Assembly (NCBI GenBank): GCA_964605705.1
Contig: CAZSDW010000048.1
Coordinates: 1 to 20,423 of the forward strand
DNA from: CAZSDW01 sp964605705
Lineage (GTDB): Bacteria; Fidelibacterota; UBA2242
Direction of reading: 5' to 3'
Length of the DNA: 20,423 bases
The notes beneath the pieces are model-generated. The model did not search any database, was not told the origin of the DNA, and saw only the letters and a list, made by a program, of their open reading frames with translations. Made by a program: the position numbers and the translations under genes. This document shows positions 15,402-20,423 of this stretch, in pieces (position 1 is the stretch's first letter; the number at the start of each line of letters is the position of its first letter).

Positions 15402-16049
15402 ATGATAAAGCTATCGTCAAATTACGCTCGAATTTCCGCAATATTTTCAATTTTAGTGCTATTATTCTATACTGGAATCGCTGGAGAATTCACTTTTTTG
15501 GAGGATGATTTCAGACATGGTACTCACAATGGAATCGGGCTTTTAATGGCTCCACTACATTGTGATCAACAGGGTTGGCGCAATACCGGATTAGCGCTGG
15601 CGGGAACCGTCTTGCTTTTCAGCATNNNNNNNNNNNNNNNNNNNNNNNNNNNNNNNNNNNNNNNNNNNNNNNNNNNNNNNNNNNNNNNNNNNNNNNNNNN
15701 NNNNNNNNNNNNNNNNNNNNNNNNNCCTTTTCACCTGACTGAAAATCGATATCATTCCCTACCCAGTGGACACACAACCGTCAGTTTTGCCGTTTCTACG
15801 GTCATGGCAAAATCCTGGGATAATGTCGCCTGGAAAGTCTTCTGGTACGGCAATGCCGGTCTGGTCGCCGCATCGCGTGTTTACCACAACAAGCACTGGC
15901 TTTCAGACACATTTCTGGGAGCAATCGTCGGTTATTCCGTAGCAAATTTCGTTGTGAATCGTAATCCAGAAAAATCTTCACAAAGAAAGTATCGGATCGT
16001 ATCCGAGCTAGGCACTCATAGTATCGGGCTCAATATTTGCTTATATTAA
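15402..16049 (+). CDS. PAP2-family membrane phosphatase, interrupted by an assembly gap
   Basis: A membrane-associated phosphatase whose sequence is broken by 100 N at 15626-15725. The first 74 residues start with a signal-like hydrophobic segment (about 10-27). After the gap, motif 2 is SLPSGHTTVSF and motif 3 is SRVYHNKHWLSD, both with the key His residues. Motif 1 (KxxxxxxRP) is not visible and would be expected inside the gap. PAP2 enzymes remove phosphate from lipid phosphates, such as phosphatidate or undecaprenyl pyrophosphate. Both flanks share one frame, but the true gap length is unknown, so an intact frame is likely but not proven. The gene ends 7 bases before a histidine kinase, so it may belong to that operon. 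Confidence 0.85.
   Translation: MIKLSSNYARISAIFSILVLLFYTGIAGEFTFLEDDFRHGTHNGIGLLMAPLHCDQQGWRNTGLALAGTVLLFSXXXXXXXXXXXXXXXXXXXXXXXXXXXXXXXXXXPFHLTENRYHSLPSGHTTVSFAVSTVMAKSWDNVAWKVFWYGNAGLVAASRVYHNKHWLSDTFLGAIVGYSVANFVVNRNPEKSSQRKYRIVSELGTHSIGLNICLY
15626..15725. other. Assembly gap of exactly 100 N
   Basis: A run of 100 undetermined bases inside the PAP2 gene. The round number suggests a default scaffold spacer, so the real distance may differ. Confidence 0.97.
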
Positions 16050-16056
16050 TTTCACT

Positions 16057-17925
16057 ATGCAGCGACAATATAATAAAAGCCTCCAGCGCCAAATCAGCCT
16101 ATATTTTATAATCCTGACTATCGTTATCGTCAACACCATTGGCTGGCTGTTTTATTTACGTTCAGAATTCTATTTCGATGAAGAGTCAGGCCAAAATCTG
16201 GTTGGTATTGCAAAATCGGCAGCAGTATCTACTGATACAGATTTATTGCAATTCATTCAGCCGGGCGTCGAAACAGGACAGTTTTACGCCAGTTTGCGAT
16301 CTCGCTTACAGTCTTTGGTAGTGAGTTTTAATGTCGAACGGGTCTATATTGTCGATAGTTCGTTTCATCTGTTAGTTGATTCTGATTCATCTACACTGAT
16401 CGGTTCACCGATTCCCCAATTGCAGAGCAATTTGCTGGAATTGTCCAGCGCGGCTGCCGGAGAAACAGCCTACTCAACACTCTACCGGGGCTACGATGGA
16501 AATCTGTATAAATCCGGCTTTGCTCCGATAGTTGATAAAAATTTGACTGTCACAGCAATCAGCTGTGTGGATGCAAGCCCGGCATTTTTAAGTGTCATTG
16601 ATAACATTCGGAATTCACTGCTGATTATAAATCTTATAAGTTTTATCATTGTTCTTATTATGAGCTACTTCCTGTCACGAACCATAACCAGCCCGATTAA
16701 TAAACTCGTCAGTGCTGCCCGACGTATCAGCGCTGGCGATTATACGATGCCGCTTCAGATTCAGGCAACCAATGAAATCGGCTTCCTGGGCGATGTTTTT
16801 AATACCATGCAGGATAGCATCCGAATTAATAATCAGAATTTAAAAGCATTGCAGCAGCAGGCAGAAAATGAAGCCAATCGGATCAAATCCTATAATGAAC
16901 TGATCTTGGAAAATATTGCCACCGGCATTATGACCCTTGATCTGGAAGGAACAATAACGGTTCTGAACGCTGAAGCAGCGCGCTTACTGCGAATTAACCG
17001 CGGGGAAAATATTGGTATGTCTCACAGAGTTGTTTTTCACCGACATCATCCTTTTAGTAAACCGCTGTCAAAGCACTATAAAAATCCGCCATTCGCAGAC
17101 TACGCTGAAACTGAACTAAATTTCGATGATGAAATCGTTCCTGTTTCTATCCGAATTTCACTGCTTCACGACGCAGACGGCACTATCATCGGCAGCAACT
17201 GGCTGCTAGTGGATTTATCTGAACTTCGGAATCTGCAAACCCGGATCAAGGAAACCGAATGGCTAGCTTATCTCGGTGAACTGTCAGCTGCGATTGCGCA
17301 TGAAATCCGCAATCCCCTGAATTCCATCAACCTGTTTTTGGGGCTGTTGCGAAGGCGGGTAGAACAGCAACCACAATCTCTGGAATCCGTCGATAAAATC
17401 CAGCAGGAAATTGAGTCACTGAATACCATTATCACAGATTTCCTGTATTTTGCACGACCGACAGAACTTCATAAAGTATCAATAATTATTCAGGATTTAT
17501 TTCAAAATGTTTTATTCCTTGCCAACCAGGAAATTGAACAAAAAAAGATCAGCACTGAAATAAAGACCACTCCGAAAACGCTGACCTGTGTCGGTGATGC
17601 TAACCAATTGAAACAGGCCCTCTTGAACATTGTCCTGAATGCAGTCCAAGCTATGGAAAAAGAGGACAAGCTGATCCTGGCTGCGCAAGAACTCTCCCCG
17701 GATAAAATTCAATTATCCATCAGCGATAACGGATGCGGTATCGATCCCGACAACATCGATAAAATCTTCAAACCGTTTTTTTCCACACGCAATCAGGGAA
17801 CCGGACTTGGGCTGTCGATTGTAAATAATATCATCGGCGCTCACAATGGCACAATTGTTGTCAATAGTGAATCCGGGACTGGTACCCGGTTTATTATTGA
17901 ATTACCGAAAAAGGAACCGCTATAG
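16057..17925 (+). CDS. Membrane sensor histidine kinase (extracytoplasmic sensor, HAMP, PAS, HisKA, HATPase)
   Basis: A 622-residue sensor kinase. TM1 is at about 13-34 and TM2 at about 187-207, enclosing a periplasmic sensor of about 150 residues with a PAS/Cache-like look (VERVYIVDSSFHLLVDSDS). HAMP follows at about 208-260, a PAS domain at about 278-395, and HisKA with phospho-acceptor H415 in AIAHEIRNPLNS. The ATPase domain shows the N box NIVLNAVQAM (524-533), the G1 box DNGCGI (557-562) and the G2 box GTGLGLSIV (581-589). All catalytic boxes are present. The layout is that of NtrB/AtoS/ZraS-type partners of sigma-54 regulators, and such a regulator begins directly after the stop codon. 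The signal sensed is unknown. Confidence 0.94.
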   Translation: MQRQYNKSLQRQISLYFIILTIVIVNTIGWLFYLRSEFYFDEESGQNLVGIAKSAAVSTDTDLLQFIQPGVETGQFYASLRSRLQSLVVSFNVERVYIVDSSFHLLVDSDSSTLIGSPIPQLQSNLLELSSAAAGETAYSTLYRGYDGNLYKSGFAPIVDKNLTVTAISCVDASPAFLSVIDNIRNSLLIINLISFIIVLIMSYFLSRTITSPINKLVSAARRISAGDYTMPLQIQATNEIGFLGDVFNTMQDSIRINNQNLKALQQQAENEANRIKSYNELILENIATGIMTLDLEGTITVLNAEAARLLRINRGENIGMSHRVVFHRHHPFSKPLSKHYKNPPFADYAETELNFDDEIVPVSIRISLLHDADGTIIGSNWLLVDLSELRNLQTRIKETEWLAYLGELSAAIAHEIRNPLNSINLFLGLLRRRVEQQPQSLESVDKIQQEIESLNTIITDFLYFARPTELHKVSIIIQDLFQNVLFLANQEIEQKKISTEIKTTPKTLTCVGDANQLKQALLNIVLNAVQAMEKEDKLILAAQELSPDKIQLSISDNGCGIDPDNIDKIFKPFFSTRNQGTGLGLSIVNNIIGAHNGTIVVNSESGTGTRFIIELPKKEPL

Positions 17926-19329
17926 ATGGAAAAAGTTTTAATCATTGATGATAACAAAAGCACAATCGACGCGCTATCCCAAATCATTACGGAAAAGGGC
18001 TACAATCCAATAACCGCTTACACCGCGGAGGATGGCTACAAAATCTACAAATCCATCGCGCCCGACATGATCATTACCGACATGAAACTGCCGGGCATGA
18101 GCGGACTCGACCTGCTCCAAAAAATTCGAACGGAAGACGAAGCGATACCGGTGATCGTTGTAACAGCTTTTGGCACCGTCAAGAGCGCTGTTCATGCGGT
18201 AAAGCTGGGCGCGTTTGATTTTATCACAAAGCCATTTTCTGTGGATGAAATCGAGATAAAAATTGACAAGGCTCTGGGCTCCCGACAACTTGCGTTAAAA
18301 AACCGGGAGTTAAGTCTCGAGAACGCCTATTTGCGGGAAGAAATTGGCCACGAATTTTCCGAAATAATCGGACAAAGCACCGCTATGCAAACCGTCTTTT
18401 CCCATATAAAAAAAGTCGCTCCGGCAAACTCCCCTGTCCTGATACTCGGGGACAGCGGGACTGGAAAAGAACTCGTGGCACGGGCGATTCATTTTCACAG
18501 CAATCGCAAGGACCGACCGTTTATAAAAGTGAATTGCGCCGCCCTGGCTCAGGGCGTTCTGGAGAGTGAACTCTTCGGACATGAAAAAGGCTCGTTCAGC
18601 GGTGCCATCCGGCAAAAACCCGGACGTTTTGAAATCGCCGCGCAGGGCAGTATTTTCCTGGATGAAATTGGAGAAATTCCCGCCGATGTGCAGGTAAAAT
18701 TACTGCGCGTTCTGCAGGAAAAGGAGTTTGAGCGCGTCGGCGGTACCGAAACCCTGAAAATGAATGCCCGCATCATTACTGCCACGAATCAGGATTTAAC
18801 GGTATTAATCAAATCCGGAAAATTCCGAGAAGACCTCTTTTACCGCTTGAATGTCGTCCCGATAACACTGCCATCGCTCAAAGATCGCAAAGAGGATATT
18901 CCCCTGCTTGTGGGTCATTTCATAGAAAAATACAATATCGAAACCGGTCGACAGGTACGGGAGATTCTCCCGGAAGCGCTCTCTGCCTTGAAAAATTATG
19001 AGTGGCCCGGAAATATCCGGGAATTGGAAAACGTCATCGAACGAGCGATTGTGATGAGCAATAAGCCACAGATTCGGCTTGAAGATTTGCCGGATAGTCT
19101 GACCGTTGATGAGATGCGCCCGCTTGAATCCACTTCGGTGCCAGTAAATGAACCCGGCAGTTTGTTTGAAATTGTAGATGATTTCGAGCGTAAGGTGATC
19201 CGGGACGTTTTGGATAAAAATGATGGTAACATTGCCAGAGCCGCTCGAAAACTGAAAACCAAACGAACAACACTCCGGTATAAAATCGAAAAACACGGAT
19301 TGCTGGGATACAATGCCGAAAGCGACTGA
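17926..19329 (+). CDS. Sigma-54-dependent response regulator, NtrC/AtoC family
   Basis: A 467-residue regulator with three domains. The receiver (1-120) has acidic residues D8/D9, phospho-acceptor D52, and K102. The AAA+ sigma-54 activation domain (about 145-380) has Walker A GDSGTGKE (175-182) and Walker B GSIFLDEIGE (241-250). The sigma-54-contacting loop reads GSFSGA (222-227) instead of the usual GAFTGA. The Fis-type helix-turn-helix is at about 434-457 (GNIARAARKLKTKRTTLRYK). The ATG immediately follows the kinase TAG with no gap, so the two are a cognate pair. It should activate sigma-54 promoters upon phosphorylation; no convincing -24/-12 promoter is found in this window, so its targets probably lie elsewhere. 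Confidence 0.95.
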   Translation: MEKVLIIDDNKSTIDALSQIITEKGYNPITAYTAEDGYKIYKSIAPDMIITDMKLPGMSGLDLLQKIRTEDEAIPVIVVTAFGTVKSAVHAVKLGAFDFITKPFSVDEIEIKIDKALGSRQLALKNRELSLENAYLREEIGHEFSEIIGQSTAMQTVFSHIKKVAPANSPVLILGDSGTGKELVARAIHFHSNRKDRPFIKVNCAALAQGVLESELFGHEKGSFSGAIRQKPGRFEIAAQGSIFLDEIGEIPADVQVKLLRVLQEKEFERVGGTETLKMNARIITATNQDLTVLIKSGKFREDLFYRLNVVPITLPSLKDRKEDIPLLVGHFIEKYNIETGRQVREILPEALSALKNYEWPGNIRELENVIERAIVMSNKPQIRLEDLPDSLTVDEMRPLESTSVPVNEPGSLFEIVDDFERKVIRDVLDKNDGNIARAARKLKTKRTTLRYKIEKHGLLGYNAESD

Positions 19330-20254
19330 CAATCGTATAAATGTTCTCCTGCGCTTCCTACTAATTATTGCCCTGACAATAAGTATATCGACAGGAATAA
19401 AAGCACAGGATCTTTCCATCGCTTCCCTTCAGCAAATCGTAGTCACAGATGAGGATTCCCTCTCAGAACTGACTCTTAAAACCGCCTCTCTGTCACGATC
19501 ACTGGATCAGCTGAATAAGACCATCTTTCAGCAGAAACAAAATCTAAAAGGCTCATCCAATCCCCTTAAGAGATACAATCTGAACCGGAATCTGAAAGAA
19601 GCCCGGCAAGTCGCTGCAGAGCTGGAAGCAGCAGAAGCCCGGATCCGCACAATCCAAAATCGATTACAGGAAAATTATCATTTTATTATCGACCTGTACG
19701 ATGCGGCACTTCAGGAAACCATGAGAACCATGGGAAAAAATAATCAGGATAGATTGACGGCATCCGCCCTCAGTCTATTCAATACTCTCGAGAGAAATAA
19801 AAAGAAATATCAACAGAAGCTCGCCGATCAACAATTCCAAAAATCGGAGCAGCCATCTCTGGAAATTGAACCAGAAGATAATCTCGAGCGATTACAATTA
19901 AAGAATACACTCCTGCAGGATCGGATTGCCCGGCTTCGTCAGGAAGAACAGCAATTAAAGGACCGGCTAGAGGAATTACAATCCAATCTATCCATCTACA
20001 AAGATATGATTATTTTTACAGATAATTTGCAGCAGAGCATCGATCCTGAACAGGAATATTTCGATCAAGAACGTATCGAACAGCTAAAGGAAGAAGTACG
20101 TGCCATCAAAGCCGATATTTCACGCAGCCTTAATCGAATGCAGCAAATTCAAATCGAAAAAAAATCACTTGAAGATAAGCAGGACATGTTCCAAAAAACC
20201 ATTCAGAACAAACTGAAAAACCCTAAGGACGGCAGGTCAACAGGCTATGAATAA
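19313..20254 (+). CDS. Exported coiled-coil protein of unknown function
   Basis: A 313-residue protein that I do not recognise. Residues 1-31 look like a signal peptide, with a hydrophobic core VLLRFLLIIALTISIS and cleavage probably near IKAQ. The mature part is highly charged, rich in Gln, Glu, Lys, Arg and Leu, and lacks Cys. Two long coiled-coil regions are likely at about 45-130 and 185-300, for example LLQDRIARLRQEEQQLKDRL. No enzymatic motif is seen. The ATG lies inside the end of the response regulator gene (17-base overlap), and the stop codon overlaps the next start. This arrangement suggests co-translation with the two-component system. A periplasmic structural or scaffold role is a guess from composition only. 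Confidence 0.78.
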   Translation: MPKATDNRINVLLRFLLIIALTISISTGIKAQDLSIASLQQIVVTDEDSLSELTLKTASLSRSLDQLNKTIFQQKQNLKGSSNPLKRYNLNRNLKEARQVAAELEAAEARIRTIQNRLQENYHFIIDLYDAALQETMRTMGKNNQDRLTASALSLFNTLERNKKKYQQKLADQQFQKSEQPSLEIEPEDNLERLQLKNTLLQDRIARLRQEEQQLKDRLEELQSNLSIYKDMIIFTDNLQQSIDPEQEYFDQERIEQLKEEVRAIKADISRSLNRMQQIQIEKKSLEDKQDMFQKTIQNKLKNPKDGRSTGYE

Positions 20255-20423
20255 ATTTCAATTTTTCCGAATTCAAATGGGACTGATATTAATGTTCTGC
20301 AGCGCCACTCTGTTCGGTCAGAACGAAAAACCCTTTTATATGAATCTGAGCGCTATCCAGGAGTATCGCAGCAATATTTATCGTGTCGAGGATTCTCTTA
20401 AAACCGCGGATCCCCGCATCAAC
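20247..20423 (+). CDS. Exported protein of unknown function, truncated by the window end
   Basis: The first 59 codons of an open frame that continues past the window. The ATG overlaps the stop codon of the coiled-coil gene by 8 bases (ATGAATAA). Residues 1-24 are a likely signal peptide, MNKFQFFRIQMGLILMFCSA followed by TLFG, with cleavage before QNEK. The mature start holds the pattern LSAIQEYRSNIYRVEDSLKT. This loosely resembles the mature start of the preceding protein (LSIASLQQIVVTDEDSLSEL). No function can be assigned. It is probably the next gene of the kinase-regulator operon. Confidence 0.68.
   Translation, partial: MNKFQFFRIQMGLILMFCSATLFGQNEKPFYMNLSAIQEYRSNIYRVEDSLKTADPRIN

Noticed and set aside
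17845..17861. Sigma-54-like promoter TGGCAC-N5-TTGTC
   Set aside because: The -12 element lacks the required GC, and the site lies inside the kinase coding sequence.

Overview
The window comes from a Gram-negative (diderm) bacterium. It encodes two likely outer-membrane or envelope-trafficking proteins, a large RND exporter, DsbD with a TlpA-type thioredoxin, and several proteins with Sec signal peptides. Three intergenic sites match TAnnTTTG, the -7 element of Bacteroidetes-type promoters, and all three continue with CC. Several genes also lack a clear Shine-Dalgarno sequence. This points to the FCB supergroup or a neighbouring uncultivated phylum; the exact phylum cannot be read from this sequence. 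By eye the G+C content is moderate, a little under half. A run of exactly 100 N shows that this is a draft scaffold. I see no tRNA, rRNA, CRISPR array, transposase, integrase or phage gene.

Layout. (1) 1-5424, plus strand: a TetR repressor with a palindromic operator in front of it, then a LolA-fold periplasmic protein, an outer-membrane beta-barrel protein and a 923-residue RND/MMPL transporter. This looks like one regulated envelope-transport operon. (2) 5448-5476: a hairpin with a T-run on the minus strand, separating convergent operons. (3) 11531-5503, minus strand: a tightly packed seven-gene operon, read as pyrF, pyrE, a YycJ-type MBL hydrolase, an exported cyclophilin, a patatin-type esterase, dsbD and a TlpA-like thioredoxin. 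Several junctions overlap by 4 bp. (4) 11667-12984, plus strand: a HAD phosphatase of the pyrimidine 5'-nucleotidase type, divergent from pyrF, then a GNAT acetyltransferase. (5) 12985-13296: a non-coding stretch with a good terminator and a possible promoter. (6) 13297-15339: mannose-6-phosphate isomerase and an O-methyltransferase, both apparently single genes. (7) 15402-20423, plus strand: a PAP2 phosphatase interrupted by the N gap, a membrane histidine kinase, an NtrC-type sigma-54 response regulator, and two exported proteins of unknown function. The first of these two is rich in coiled coil; the second runs off the window.

How the genes work together. Region 1 probably exports or shuttles a hydrophobic envelope component under TetR control; it lacks the adaptor and TolC of a standard RND pump. 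In region 3, DsbD would carry electrons across the inner membrane to reduce TlpA, and the operon links pyrimidine synthesis with envelope redox and folding functions. Region 7 is the least explained part: its kinase, regulator and two exported proteins are joined by zero spacing or short overlaps, which suggests a dedicated envelope-sensing module. Most single genes belong to known families. The less familiar material is the region 1 cassette and the tail of region 7.
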